Shown here: positions 28,693 to 36,652 of the stretch, in pieces
Numbering within the stretch: the first letter of the stretch is position 1
Layout: every line of letters begins with the position of its first letter
NCBI GenBank assembly: GCA_013112685.1
Contig: JABFGC010000002.1
Span: forward strand, 1,250,902 to 1,314,901
From: Chloroflexota bacterium
Lineage (GTDB): Bacteria; Chloroflexota; Anaerolineae; Anaerolineales; Villigracilaceae
Length of the DNA stretch: 64,000 nt
Reading direction: 5' to 3'
Notes under the pieces: model-generated
Told to the model about the DNA's origin: nothing
Database searches by the model: none
The model's input: the letters and a program-made list of their open reading frames with translations, nothing else
Position numbers and translations under genes: made by a program

Positions 28693-28905
28693 TTATCGAA
28701 TACGCGAGTAGCGATACCGATCTTTGATATTCGCGTGGAAGTACCTCCCATGTGAGGAAGCACGCATCAGCGCCTGATAAACGCTGGCAGGGACGTTGAA
28801 GTATTGGTATACCCCACCGCTGTTAAACTCGATTTCAAGTATCGAGTTTACAGGGTCATATCCCACAGAACGAAGGTCGCTCGATTGAACAGTTTGCCTG
28901 AACAT
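28693..28905 (-). CDS. KTSC-domain small protein
   Basis: 70 residues. The pattern [51 protein letters not shown] is the KTSC domain, a small beta-rich unit common on phages and mobile regions, with unknown function. It follows the DUF2188-like gene by 9 bp on the same strand. Confidence 0.85.
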   Translation of the reverse strand: MFRQTVQSSDLRSVGYDPVNSILEIEFNSGGVYQYFNVPASVYQALMRASSHGRYFHANIKDRYRYSRIR

Positions 28906-28914
28906 TCTGTCCTC

Positions 28915-29154
28915 CTAGTGCTCTTTGTCGGTGGGCGGGTTGGGGTCATTCCCGAAGCTGTCATGGCTTTGTATCTTGCCATCCTTGCCCTGGGTAATGA
29001 CATCCACCCCGTTATTTTTACCGACCCGACGCCCGATCTTATCGGCTTCGGCTTTGGTGGGAGTCACAGCAATACTCCGCTGCGCCTTTTCCCGCTTGAC
29101 GGCCCAACCGCCGCCTTTCTGCGGGACGATCCAAACATTACCTTTCTTTGTCAT
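28915..29154 (-). CDS. DUF2188-like small protein
   Basis: 79 residues from ATG 29154, which is preceded by AAAGGAAA. The segment VWIVPQKGGGWAVKREKAQRSIAVTPTKAEADKIGRRV resembles DUF2188: beta strands with a Trp-Lys core followed by a helix. The tail GKDGKIQSHDSFGNDPNPP also fits. The family's function is unknown. It probably shares a transcript with the KTSC gene. Confidence 0.7.
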   Translation of the reverse strand: MTKKGNVWIVPQKGGGWAVKREKAQRSIAVTPTKAEADKIGRRVGKNNGVDVITQGKDGKIQSHDSFGNDPNPPTDKEH

Positions 29155-29372
29155 AAGGTGATTTCCTTTCGTGCGCTTGGAGGAAAGAACATTTGAGCCA
29201 GCCACATATGGGGGTAAGCGCACACTGAACCCCTATATATACTGACTTTCTACAATTTACCACCTTGCGCAAAGGGAGTCAATACTTAGAACAAATGTCT
29301 ATGTATGAATTTTATAAGAGTTTTTATCAGAGCCTCCGCCCTAAATATATATTCTATGGTTATATGATTAGC

Positions 29373-29445
29373 ATTACAGCGCAAAGTACTGAGGAAAAAG
29401 CGGTTTCCAGATTTGCGGTTTTTACTCGCAACCTTGCGCTGTAAT
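29373..29445. repeat. 12-bp inverted repeat around a 49-bp loop
   Basis: ATTACAGCGCAA (29373-29384) and TTGCGCTGTAAT (29434-29445) are perfect complements in the AT-rich 340-bp gap between the DUF2188-like and GNAT-like genes. Nothing else is recognisable in that gap. It could be an operator, an insertion remnant or the stem of a small RNA. Confidence 0.6.
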
Positions 29446-29494
29446 ATTAGGTGGGGACTATTTTATTCCCACATTTCATCTTATGGAGGTTGTA

Positions 29495-30130
29495 ATGAAA
29501 ACTAAAATAGAAAGAGATTACGAAAGAGAGCAAAGAAGGTTAAGGGAAATGTACGAAAAATACCAGCAGCTACCCCTGTACCACAAGTTTAAATTCATGT
29601 TATTCATTTACTGGCTGATCTTTAAGAGCCGGGTAAAGTCCCTGCCTTTGTATTGGATTAAGTTCGTAACAGATATGGAAAGGCAGTTTGAATTACACGG
29701 AATGCCTTTTGCCCTCAAATTGAAATTAGAAAAGTGGTTCAACTACCCGACACATAGCGATAAAAAATTCTTTACCTGTCAGGATAAGAAGATTTGGTAT
29801 CACTGTTGGAATGAAAAAGATAATTTTGAATTACATCTTCATTATCGAGCCGGGCATCCAGGACATATTTGGTTCGCAATCAACGAAGATGGAACTGCAA
29901 CTATTATAGGCATCCATGTTAAAGAGGAATATCGAAACAAAGGGCTTGGAACAATGGCATTTCAAGAAGCAATATCACAAATAAAGGATAAAGCTTCTTC
30001 TCTCAAAGGTACTTTGGAAAGGCAAGATTTCCCAGAGCCCGATGCTTCTTTTCGTTGGCTTCGAAGGCAAGGCTTTGAAATAAAAGAAAAAGAAAATGGA
30101 GATTATGAGATTGAATTGAGGATAAATTGA
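29495..30130 (+). CDS. GNAT-like acetyltransferase domain protein
   Basis: 211 residues from ATG 29495, chosen because GGAGG lies eight bases upstream. The N-terminal half is helical and very rich in Lys, Tyr, Phe and Trp, with no family match. The C-terminal half shows acetyl-CoA motif A (ATIIGIHVKEEYRNKGLGTMAF), followed by WLRRQGFEIKEKENGDYEI as in GNAT proteins. The gene is far more AT-rich than the core genes around it, a sign of transfer. Its substrate is unknown. A long perfect hairpin follows the stop codon. Confidence 0.7.
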   Translation: MKTKIERDYEREQRRLREMYEKYQQLPLYHKFKFMLFIYWLIFKSRVKSLPLYWIKFVTDMERQFELHGMPFALKLKLEKWFNYPTHSDKKFFTCQDKKIWYHCWNEKDNFELHLHYRAGHPGHIWFAINEDGTATIIGIHVKEEYRNKGLGTMAFQEAISQIKDKASSLKGTLERQDFPEPDASFRWLRRQGFEIKEKENGDYEIELRIN

Positions 30131-30134
30131 TACA

Positions 30135-30173
30135 TTCAGGTGACAGTCATCTTGGAGATGACTGTCACCTGAA
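30135..30173. terminator. 18-bp perfect hairpin between convergent genes
   Basis: TTCAGGTGACAGTCATCT and its exact complement are separated by three bases. It lies between convergent genes. No T-run follows, so termination is likely but not certain, and it may be a dispersed palindrome. Confidence 0.55.
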
Positions 30174-30175
30174 CC

Positions 30176-30850
30176 TTACCAGACAAATGGCATCAACCGA
30201 TACTTGACCTTCTGCTTGTATTCCTTATACCCCGGCAAATCCTTTTCCAATGCAATTTCCTCGTCCAAAATCCGCGCGACGATCACGGGGATGATGACCA
30301 GCGCGGGGATGACCGCCCACCACGAGCCAAGCACGACCGGCGAGACGACGTATAGCACCGTCATGCCGACGTACATGGGGTGACGCACCCAGCCGTACAC
30401 GTCTGTGTCAACGACTTTTTGATTCTCCGCCACTTCGATCACGCGCGAGAGGTAACTATTGACCTGCATGGTGCGGAAGACGAGCAGGTAACTGAGGAAC
30501 ATCACCGCCGCCGCGGCAATCGAGACCCACGCAGGCATGTTCGACCAGCCATAGCGGATGTCGAATCCGGGCAGGAGGTAGCCCAAAATGAAGAACAGGA
30601 CGGATATGCCGAGAATCCGGCGTTGCTGTCCGCGTTCTTCGCGCATCTTCATCCGGCGTTCGAGCAGGTCGGGGTCGTTTTTCATGAAATAGGCAAGCAC
30701 GAACAGCATGGGGATGAAAAGTACGCCGATATACATCCATGCCTGCCAGTAGCGCCACGTCCCTGCCGGGAGGAAAAAGATCAGCAGGAAAAAGAGCGCG
30801 CCGCCGAACAGGCGGCTGAGGACGGTTGCCAAAAGTTTGGAGCGCGACAT
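30176..30850 (-). CDS. Isoprenylcysteine carboxyl methyltransferase-like membrane protein
   Basis: 224 residues from ATG 30850. About five hydrophobic helices are visible. The C-terminal signature DTDVYGWVRHPMYVGMTVLY, then RILDEEIALEKDLPGYKEYKQKVKYRLMP, is that of the ICMT/phospholipid methyltransferase group. It binds SAM at the membrane face. Bacterial members act on lipids or unknown small substrates. It is probably a single-gene transcript or the end of the pckA transcript, from which a palindromic repeat separates it. Confidence 0.88.
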   Translation of the reverse strand: MSRSKLLATVLSRLFGGALFFLLIFFLPAGTWRYWQAWMYIGVLFIPMLFVLAYFMKNDPDLLERRMKMREERGQQRRILGISVLFFILGYLLPGFDIRYGWSNMPAWVSIAAAAVMFLSYLLVFRTMQVNSYLSRVIEVAENQKVVDTDVYGWVRHPMYVGMTVLYVVSPVVLGSWWAVIPALVIIPVIVARILDEEIALEKDLPGYKEYKQKVKYRLMPFVW

Positions 30851-30862
30851 GATTAACCTCGC

Positions 30863-30898
30863 AAAAGACCTGACAGGTTTTAGGAAACCTGTCAGGTC
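30863..30898. repeat. GACCTGACAGGTTT palindrome, copy 2
   Basis: GACCTGACAGGTTTT and AAACCTGTCAGGTC flank a short loop, as at 25074-25107. It lies just behind the pckA stop and so may also serve as a terminator. Confidence 0.7.
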
Positions 30899-30906
30899 TG
30901 AACACC

Positions 30907-32553
30907 TTACACCTTCGGACCTGCTTCCATCACTTCCCTGGGGGTGCCGTCGGTGAACTTGCCAAAATTCTGCTTGAAGCGCATGGCAAGGTCTTTGTAG
31001 CGGCGGTCGTATTCCTTTTTGTCGCCCCATGAGGAGGACGGGTCCAAAACGTCGTTAGGGACGTTCGGGCAGGTCATCGGCACTTCAAATCCAAAGATCG
31101 GGTCTTTCTTGTATTTTACCCCGGCAAGTCCTCCGCCCAAAGCCGCGTTGAGCAGGGCGCGCGTGTAGCGGATGGAAATGCGCTTGCCGATGCCATACGG
31201 TCCGCCCACCCAGCCGGTGTTGACCAGCCAGCAGGTCGCGCCATATCGCTCGATCTTGCGCTTGAGCAGCTCGGCGTATTTATAAGGGTGATGCACCATG
31301 AACGGTCCGCCGAAGCAGGCGCTGAAGGTGATCTCCGGCTCCTTGCCCAAACCGACTTCCGTGCCCGCAATTTTGGATGTGTACCCGCTGATGAACTGAT
31401 ACAACGCCTGATTGGGAGTCAGCCGCGCGATTGGGGGCATGACTCCGCTCGCATCACACGTGAGGAGAATGATGTTCTTCGGATGCCCGGCTTTTTTCTC
31501 CGGGACGGCGTTGGCGATGAATTCCAGCGGGTAGGATGCGCGCGTGTTTTCCGTCACCGAATCATCGTCCAGGTCAATGAGGCGCGTGACCGGGTCGTAT
31601 GGCACATTTTCGAGGATGGTTCCAAAACGTTTGGTGGTGGCGTAAATCTCAGGCTCCGCGGATTCGGACAAGCCGATCACCTTGGCGTAGCATCCGCCCT
31701 CGAAGTTGAAGACGCCGTCATCGCTCCAGCCGTGCTCATCGTCCCCGATGAGGCGGCGGGTTGGGTCAGCCGAGAGCGTGGTCTTGCCGGTCCCGCTCAA
31801 ACCGAAGAACAAGGCAACATCATCCGGGTCATTTGGGTTGACGTTCGCTGAGCAGTGCATCGAAAGGACGCCTTCGAGCGGAAGCAGGTAGTTCAAAATC
31901 GTGAAGACCGATTTTTTGATCTCGCCCGCGTAGGCGGTGTTGCCGATGATGGCGAGTTTCTTTTCAAACGACAGACAAATGAAAGTTTCGCTGTTCGTAC
32001 CGTCCACGGCGGGAGCACCCTTGAAGGACGGCATGGCGAGGATCGTAAATTCCGGCACGAAGCGTTTGTATTCTTCGAGCGACCCCGGCAGGATGAACAT
32101 ATTGCGCACGAAATGGCTGTGCCATGCCAGTTCGGTCACGATGCGGGCCGGCAGGCGGTAGTTTTCATCTGCACCTGCGTACACATCCTGAACGAAGACG
32201 TCGCGTCCCTGCAAAAAGCCCAACATGCGGTCGTACAAAACCTCGAATTTTTCCGCCGCAAATGGACGGTTGTACACGCCCCACCAGACGTTATTCTCCG
32301 AATCGGCATGACGCACGACGAATTTATCGTTGGCGCCGCGGGCGGTGTGTTTGCCGGTAAACGCAACGAACGCGCCGCCTGCCACAATCGCGCCTTCGTT
32401 GCGGAAGACCGCCTCCTCGACCAGCGCCTCGGTGGGGAGATTCCAATACGCGAGCCGCAGATTGCCGACGCCCTGGTTGGAGAGGTTGTAGTCCGCTTTG
32501 CGCGTCTGTGCGACGGCTTCGGCGGGGGTTTTGATGTTTAGTAGGTTATTCAT
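30907..32553 (-). CDS. pckA: Phosphoenolpyruvate carboxykinase (ATP)
   Basis: 548 residues from ATG 32553 (GGAGA upstream). It has the ATP-type kinase motifs: GLSGTGKTTLSADP (P-loop) and GDDEHGWSDDGVFNFEGGCYAK (metal and substrate site). GGRRDVF-like QGRDVFVQDVYAGAD and MPPIARLTPNQALYQFISGYTSKIAGTE are also characteristic. It converts oxaloacetate to PEP, the first step of gluconeogenesis, or runs in the anaplerotic direction. The frame is intact. It stands next to an aspartate-type aminotransferase, which makes oxaloacetate. Confidence 0.97.
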   Translation of the reverse strand: MNNLLNIKTPAEAVAQTRKADYNLSNQGVGNLRLAYWNLPTEALVEEAVFRNEGAIVAGGAFVAFTGKHTARGANDKFVVRHADSENNVWWGVYNRPFAAEKFEVLYDRMLGFLQGRDVFVQDVYAGADENYRLPARIVTELAWHSHFVRNMFILPGSLEEYKRFVPEFTILAMPSFKGAPAVDGTNSETFICLSFEKKLAIIGNTAYAGEIKKSVFTILNYLLPLEGVLSMHCSANVNPNDPDDVALFFGLSGTGKTTLSADPTRRLIGDDEHGWSDDGVFNFEGGCYAKVIGLSESAEPEIYATTKRFGTILENVPYDPVTRLIDLDDDSVTENTRASYPLEFIANAVPEKKAGHPKNIILLTCDASGVMPPIARLTPNQALYQFISGYTSKIAGTEVGLGKEPEITFSACFGGPFMVHHPYKYAELLKRKIERYGATCWLVNTGWVGGPYGIGKRISIRYTRALLNAALGGGLAGVKYKKDPIFGFEVPMTCPNVPNDVLDPSSSWGDKKEYDRRYKDLAMRFKQNFGKFTDGTPREVMEAGPKV

Positions 32554-32570
32554 AAATAATTGTCTCCATG

Positions 32571-32644
32571 TCATTGCGAGCGAGTCTAACGAGCGAAGTA
32601 ATCTCCGCGCTCGGGGATTGCTTCGGGCTTCGCCCTCGCAATGA
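32571..32644. repeat. TCATTGCGAG palindromic repeat, copy 1
   Basis: TCATTGCGAG and CTCGCAATGA flank a short core containing CGCGCTCGGGGATTGCTTCG. A related copy lies at 63093-63174. Here it fills the gap between pckA and the aminotransferase gene. Confidence 0.7.
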
Positions 32645-32654
32645 CACAATGAAT

Positions 32655-33872
32655 CTACATCCAATCCCGGATTATTTTCTTGTCGCCAATGTAAATCTCG
32701 TTGGGCGAGGAGGCGTCGAGCGCCCACTTGATGCGGGCAATGCCCTCGGTCACATCCTTGACGCTGCCCGCAAACGAGATGCGGATGAAACCTTCCATGC
32801 CGAACTCTTTGCCTGGCACGGTCACCACCAGCGCTTTTTTAAGCAGGAATTTGGAAAGTTCCACCGAGTTATTGGTAAAGGCACGCAGATCGGGCATGGC
32901 GTAGAACGTCCCCTGCGGCTCGATCAGACGCGCGCCGTTGAAGGTCTTCATCTCCTGCAAAAGCACGTCGCGGTTGTTCTGAATCTGCAAACGCAGCGCC
33001 TCCACCACAGACTGCAAACCGTTCAACGCGCCCTCGGCGGCGGCTTGCGCGATGGGCGAAACGCAGGAGGTCGTCTGCGCAAGGACGTTCGTCATCACAC
33101 GGACGAGCGCGCGCGGAGCGACCACCCACCCGATGCGGAAGCCGGTCATGCCGTACAACTTTGCCACGCCGTTCACCACGATGACGTTGGAGTTTTCCAC
33201 ATCCTTTTTTGTGAACGACCAGGCAGGCTGTGCAACGACGCCGTCGAAGGTCAGTTTGTGGTAGATGTCGTCGCAGATCACGAAGATGCCCTTGCGCTCG
33301 CAAAGGTCTACGATCTTTTCGATCAATTCGGCGGGATAGACCGCGCCGGAGGGATTGTTCGGGCTGTTGACGATGATCGCCCGTGTGGAGGACGTGACCG
33401 CGCGTTCGATGTCCTCGAAACGAGGCGTGAACGTGCCGTCCTCCGGCGTAACCACCACGGGAATCCCCATGCACATCTTGATCATCTCCGGGTAGGAGAC
33501 CCAGTACGGCGCGATGATGACGACTTCGTCCTGCGGGTTTAATATCGAGTAGAAAATATTGAAAAGCGATTGCTTCGCCCCGTTGGTGACGATCACGTTT
33601 TCGGGTGCGACGAGGCGGTTGTAATTCTCCTCCGTGTAGCGGATGACCGCCTTCTTCATCGAAGGCAATCCATCCGGCGGGGTGTACTTGATCTCCCCGC
33701 TGGATAACTTCGCCCCGGAGGAGAGCATCGCTGCAATCGGTGTTTTGTTCCTCGGTTCGCCGATCCCCAGATTGATCACAGCCTCGCCGCGTTCGCGCAG
33801 CAGGCGCGCCTCTTCGTTCAAGGCAAAGGTCGGGGATTCGGCAATTTCGCTTGCCAGTTTGCTGAGTTTCAT
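32655..33872 (-). CDS. Aspartate-type aminotransferase, class I/II
   Basis: 405 residues. It is a fold-type I PLP enzyme: NSPNNPSGAVYP, ICDDIYHKLTFDG and VVNGVAKLYGMTGFRIGW, where the Lys binds PLP and the Arg binds the carboxylate. FIRISFAGS provides the second substrate Arg. The usual SK..AMTG reads AK..GMTG here. The probable reaction is aspartate plus 2-oxoglutarate to oxaloacetate plus glutamate, feeding pckA. The ATG is preceded by AAGGAGA. The mRNA leader carries a short open reading frame and a terminator hairpin, so expression may be attenuated. Confidence 0.92.
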   Translation of the reverse strand: MKLSKLASEIAESPTFALNEEARLLRERGEAVINLGIGEPRNKTPIAAMLSSGAKLSSGEIKYTPPDGLPSMKKAVIRYTEENYNRLVAPENVIVTNGAKQSLFNIFYSILNPQDEVVIIAPYWVSYPEMIKMCMGIPVVVTPEDGTFTPRFEDIERAVTSSTRAIIVNSPNNPSGAVYPAELIEKIVDLCERKGIFVICDDIYHKLTFDGVVAQPAWSFTKKDVENSNVIVVNGVAKLYGMTGFRIGWVVAPRALVRVMTNVLAQTTSCVSPIAQAAAEGALNGLQSVVEALRLQIQNNRDVLLQEMKTFNGARLIEPQGTFYAMPDLRAFTNNSVELSKFLLKKALVVTVPGKEFGMEGFIRISFAGSVKDVTEGIARIKWALDASSPNEIYIGDKKIIRDWM

Positions 33873-33894
33873 AATTCTCCTTGAAGGATAAAAT

Positions 33895-33929
33895 AAAAAA
33901 TCTGGTCAGGGTTCGACCCATGACCAGAT
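33895..33929 (-). terminator. Leader terminator upstream of the aminotransferase gene
   Basis: On the minus strand, ATCTGGTCA pairs with TGACCAGAT, with an inner GGGT/ACCC and a three-base loop. TTTTTT follows at once. It lies only 22 bp before the start codon, so readthrough control is the natural reading. Confidence 0.75.
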
Positions 33930-33933
33930 AAGC

Positions 33934-33990
33934 CTACACACCCGCTCTGACGGCGGCGCTGACAATCAAATTGTCAGTCAAGGCGTTCAT
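33934..33990 (-). CDS. Putative 18-residue leader peptide
   Basis: Reads MNALTDNLIVSAAVRAGV then TAG. The stop lies four bases before the terminator stem. The TATAAT at 34002-33997 is six bases upstream of its ATG, so the transcript would begin at or next to the start codon. The order promoter, peptide, terminator, gene is the classic attenuator plan. Which amino acid or signal is read is unclear; Ala, Val, Leu and Ile are enriched. Confidence 0.5.
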   Translation of the reverse strand: MNALTDNLIVSAAVRAGV

Positions 33991-33996
33991 ACCGCC

Positions 33997-34002
33997 ATTA
34001 TA
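33997..34002 (-). promoter_or_regulatory. -10 element for the aminotransferase leader
   Basis: TATAAT on the minus strand, followed by GGCGGT and ATG. No clear -35 is present at the usual distance. Confidence 0.5.
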
Positions 34003-34070
34003 CTATCAGAGGCAGGCTCCTCACGGCGACAAAGATAACGCTTTCGTTGTAATGAAAGTAACCTGCAAAC

Positions 34071-35300
34071 TCACTCGCAGGTGAATGCGCCGACCGGAAG
34101 GCTGTTCGCCTGCTCCCAAATCTTTTGATATTCCTGCAAATACAGCGCGGCAATCCCGGTGTTATCCAAAATGACCACGTTTTCCTCGTTCTCCTCGTCC
34201 GCGCTGGAGGAAAAATTCAACGAGCCGGTCACCACGATGCTGTTGTCAATGACGATGACCTTATCGTGCAAAAAACTGGAGTTGCCGTCCTGTCGCACTG
34301 GCAAACCGGCGCACCACAAGGTCCGCAGTTCGGAGCGCAAGCCGGTGCTGCCGAAGGTCTCGAACACACCCTGCACATCCACGCCCGCCCGGGCGCGTGC
34401 GATCATCGCCTGCGCCAGCGGGTAATCGGTAAAACTGAACGCCAGAAAGCGGATGCTCATCTGCGCGTCGTTGACCAGCGCGATCAAATTATCCACTGCG
34501 TCGTCTTCGGCGGAGAACAACACCTGAATCGGCGTGCCCTCCAAAATCGCCCACTGATTGTTCCTGGTGGAAGGCGCGCGCGGACCCAGTTGTCCATTCC
34601 ACAATTCCTCCCATTCCCTTTCGTAAATCGCGGCGATCTCCGGCGAACGGAATACGATTACATTGTTGTTCTGTTTGTAAATCCCGTTGACGGTGATATT
34701 CGTGGAGCCGGTCCACACGATTTGCCGGTCGAAGATCCAAAACTTGTTGTGCATCAGGGCGGACCGCCCCGCATCATCCTTGACCTCGACGCCCGCTGCC
34801 ATCAAGCGGGTGAACTGCCCCCGGTTCTCGTTGCCATCTATTTCCAACCCGTATTCGTCATCCGTCACCCAGCGCACGTCCACCCCGCGGGCTTTGGCGG
34901 CGATCAACGCATCCGCCACACGCGGCAGGTTGAACTCGAACGAAGCGATGTGAATGCTCGCCTGCGCGCTGTTGATGAATTGGATCAGCCTTTCCTCGAT
35001 TGAACCGGCGGGATTGTTCGGGTCATTGATGGTCAGCGGATCGGTGAAATATACTTCCCACCATTGGGTGACGGGTAAAAGCGTGGGAGTCTCGGTCACC
35101 GGGACGATAAACGGCGGGGTCTCGGAGCCGGGCAGGATGATGGAAGGCGTTTCCGTAACCGGGACGATGATCGGCGGCGGGGTTTCCGAAGCGAAGAACG
35201 GGATTTGAGTCACCGGGGTGAGCGGCGTCTCCAAATCAAGCGGCGCACAGGAAGCCGCAAAAACAAGGATGGAGAACAGCGGGAAGAGGAGTTTTTTCAT
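34071..35300 (-). CDS. Lipoprotein with two phospholipase D (HKD) domains
   Basis: 409 residues from ATG 35300 (MKKLLFPLF). The signal peptide ends in a lipobox (VFAASC), so the protein is anchored outside the membrane. A linker of repeated TETPP/PVTETP units follows. Two PLD repeats carry HKD motifs: HNKFWIFDRQIVWTGSTNI and HDKVIVIDNSIVVTGSLNF, each with HxK, a following Asp and GS. The family cleaves or transfers phosphodiester bonds in phospholipids or nucleic acids. The gene starts 10 bp after fabD, so it may share the rpmF-fabD transcript, though functionally unrelated. Confidence 0.9.
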   Translation of the reverse strand: MKKLLFPLFSILVFAASCAPLDLETPLTPVTQIPFFASETPPPIIVPVTETPSIILPGSETPPFIVPVTETPTLLPVTQWWEVYFTDPLTINDPNNPAGSIEERLIQFINSAQASIHIASFEFNLPRVADALIAAKARGVDVRWVTDDEYGLEIDGNENRGQFTRLMAAGVEVKDDAGRSALMHNKFWIFDRQIVWTGSTNITVNGIYKQNNNVIVFRSPEIAAIYEREWEELWNGQLGPRAPSTRNNQWAILEGTPIQVLFSAEDDAVDNLIALVNDAQMSIRFLAFSFTDYPLAQAMIARARAGVDVQGVFETFGSTGLRSELRTLWCAGLPVRQDGNSSFLHDKVIVIDNSIVVTGSLNFSSSADEENEENVVILDNTGIAALYLQEYQKIWEQANSLPVGAFTCE

Positions 35301-35310
35301 CCCCGCCATT

Positions 35311-36252
35311 TTATTCCAAAGCCGCAAAATCCTGCGGATTCCCCAATGGGTAATTCGCCGCATCGGCGGCAATACGCTTGACCAGACCGCCCAGGACCGT
35401 TCCGGTTCCCACTTCGACGAAGGCGTTGATACCCATGCCAGACATGAGCCGCACCGAATCCGTCCATTTGACCCTGGATTGCATCTGGGCTTTCAGGTCG
35501 GCGCGGGCTTCTTCGGCGGTTTTCATCAGCGCGGCATGGACGTTGCCAACGACGGGGATGTTCAAGTCGTTCATCGCCACGGCATCCACTGCCTGATTCC
35601 ATTCCTCCTGAATGGACGCCATCAACGGGGAGTGCGCGGCGATGCTCACCGCCAGCGGCAGGGCGCGCTTTGCCCCGGCGGCTTTCGCGCCCGCCATGGC
35701 GCGCTCTACTGCCGCTTTCGCCCCTGAGATGACCACCTGCCCCGGGCAGTTATCGTTGGCTACTTGCACCAACTCCTCCGACGCGCTGGCTTCGGCGCAG
35801 ACTTTATCCAGCGTGGGGATATCCAAACCGAGGATGGCGACCATGCCGCCCGGAGCCAGTTCCCCGGCGCGTTTCATCAGTTCGCCGCGTTTGCGGACGA
35901 GGCGCAAGCCGCCGGCGAAGGAAAAGGCGTCGGCGGCGCACAGAGCCGACAACTCGCCAAGAGAATGTCCCGCCAGCGCGGCAGGCTTGAGGCCCGGGTG
36001 GAGGCGGGTAAACGTCTGAAATGCGGCGATGGAATGAATGAACAGCGCAGGCTGGGTGTTGACCGTGTCGTTCAAGTCGGCTTCCGGTCCGTTCCACATC
36101 AAAGTGGAAATCGAAAAACCCAGGATGGCGTCGGCTTCGTCGAAGACCTGTTTGGCGGCTGGAAATTGTTCAGCCAGTTCCTTCCCCATGCCGACGGTTT
36201 GCGAGCCCTGCCCCGGGAATAAAAACGCAGTGGTATTGGAATTGAGTTTCAT
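35311..36252 (-). CDS. fabD: Malonyl-CoA:ACP transacylase
   Basis: 313 residues from ATG 36252. The N-terminal FLFPGQGSQTVGMGKEL, active-site GHSLGELSAL (Ser nucleophile) and later SIAAHSPLM (His) are diagnostic of FabD. VEVGTGTVLGGLVKR closes the fold. The enzyme loads malonate on ACP for fatty-acid synthesis. It follows rpmF, a pairing common in bacterial fab operons, though the other fab genes are not in this window. Confidence 0.95.
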   Translation of the reverse strand: MKLNSNTTAFLFPGQGSQTVGMGKELAEQFPAAKQVFDEADAILGFSISTLMWNGPEADLNDTVNTQPALFIHSIAAFQTFTRLHPGLKPAALAGHSLGELSALCAADAFSFAGGLRLVRKRGELMKRAGELAPGGMVAILGLDIPTLDKVCAEASASEELVQVANDNCPGQVVISGAKAAVERAMAGAKAAGAKRALPLAVSIAAHSPLMASIQEEWNQAVDAVAMNDLNIPVVGNVHAALMKTAEEARADLKAQMQSRVKWTDSVRLMSGMGINAFVEVGTGTVLGGLVKRIAADAANYPLGNPQDFAALE

Positions 36253-36323
36253 TCTGCCTCCGTGTAACATCCCTTAAAACACAAACGGGTCGTGAATGTC
36301 ACGACCCGCCGCGCACCTGTGCA

Positions 36324-36524
36324 TTATTCGCTGGGTTTCTTTTCTTTCTTGACCTGAACGACTTCGCGCCCTTTGAAGTAACCGCAGTTCGGGCAGACGA
36401 CGTGCGGCAGGCGTTTGCTGCCGCAGTTGGAGCAAACGACGAGATTCGCCAGGGAGAGGGCGTCCTGCGAGCGGCGGCGGTCGCGGCGTCCCTTGGAATG
36501 TTTACGCTTTGGATGTGGGGTCAT
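36324..36524 (-). CDS. rpmF: 50S ribosomal protein L32
   Basis: 66 residues. MTPHPKRKHSKGRRDRRRSQ and the zinc-binding CSNCGSKRLPHVVCPNCGYFKGREV are the L32 signature, with four Cys retained. The start has a good GGAGA. A hairpin (CAGACGGGCT/AGCCCGTCTG) lies between promoter and start and may regulate expression. Confidence 0.97.
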   Translation of the reverse strand: MTPHPKRKHSKGRRDRRRSQDALSLANLVVCSNCGSKRLPHVVCPNCGYFKGREVVQVKKEKKPSE

Positions 36525-36548
36525 GAACTTTCTCCTTTTACAGACATC

Positions 36549-36573
36549 AGACGGGCTTATGGAGCCCGTCTGG
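36549..36573 (-). promoter_or_regulatory. Leader hairpin of rpmF
   Basis: CAGACGGGCT and AGCCCGTCTG form a 10-bp stem with a five-base loop in the 5' leader of the rpmF transcript. There is no T-run, so it is not a terminator. It could be an autoregulatory or stability element. Confidence 0.5.
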
Positions 36574-36597
36574 TTTGGTTTTGAACGAAGCGGGCTG

Positions 36598-36626
36598 ATT
36601 ATATATGCAGGGCGTAGTGACGTCAA
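36598..36626 (-). promoter_or_regulatory. rpmF promoter
   Basis: TTGACG, 17 bp, TATAAT on the minus strand, the best sigma-70-type promoter in the window. Its -35 overlaps that of the divergent phosphatase promoter. Confidence 0.75.
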
Positions 36627-36645
36627 GGCGAATTCAATGTAAAAT
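36617..36645 (+). promoter_or_regulatory. Promoter of the phosphatase gene, near-leaderless
   Basis: GTGACG, 17 bp, TAAAAT, then seven bases to ATG 36653. The -35 shares the palindrome TGACGTCA with the divergent rpmF promoter. Confidence 0.55.
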
Positions 36646-36652
36646 CCAGAAT

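Noticed and set aside
29174..29372. A small gene or structured RNA before the inverted repeat
   Set aside because: The stretch is AT-rich with no start codon plus ribosome-binding site and no recognisable RNA fold; only the inverted repeat itself could be supported.
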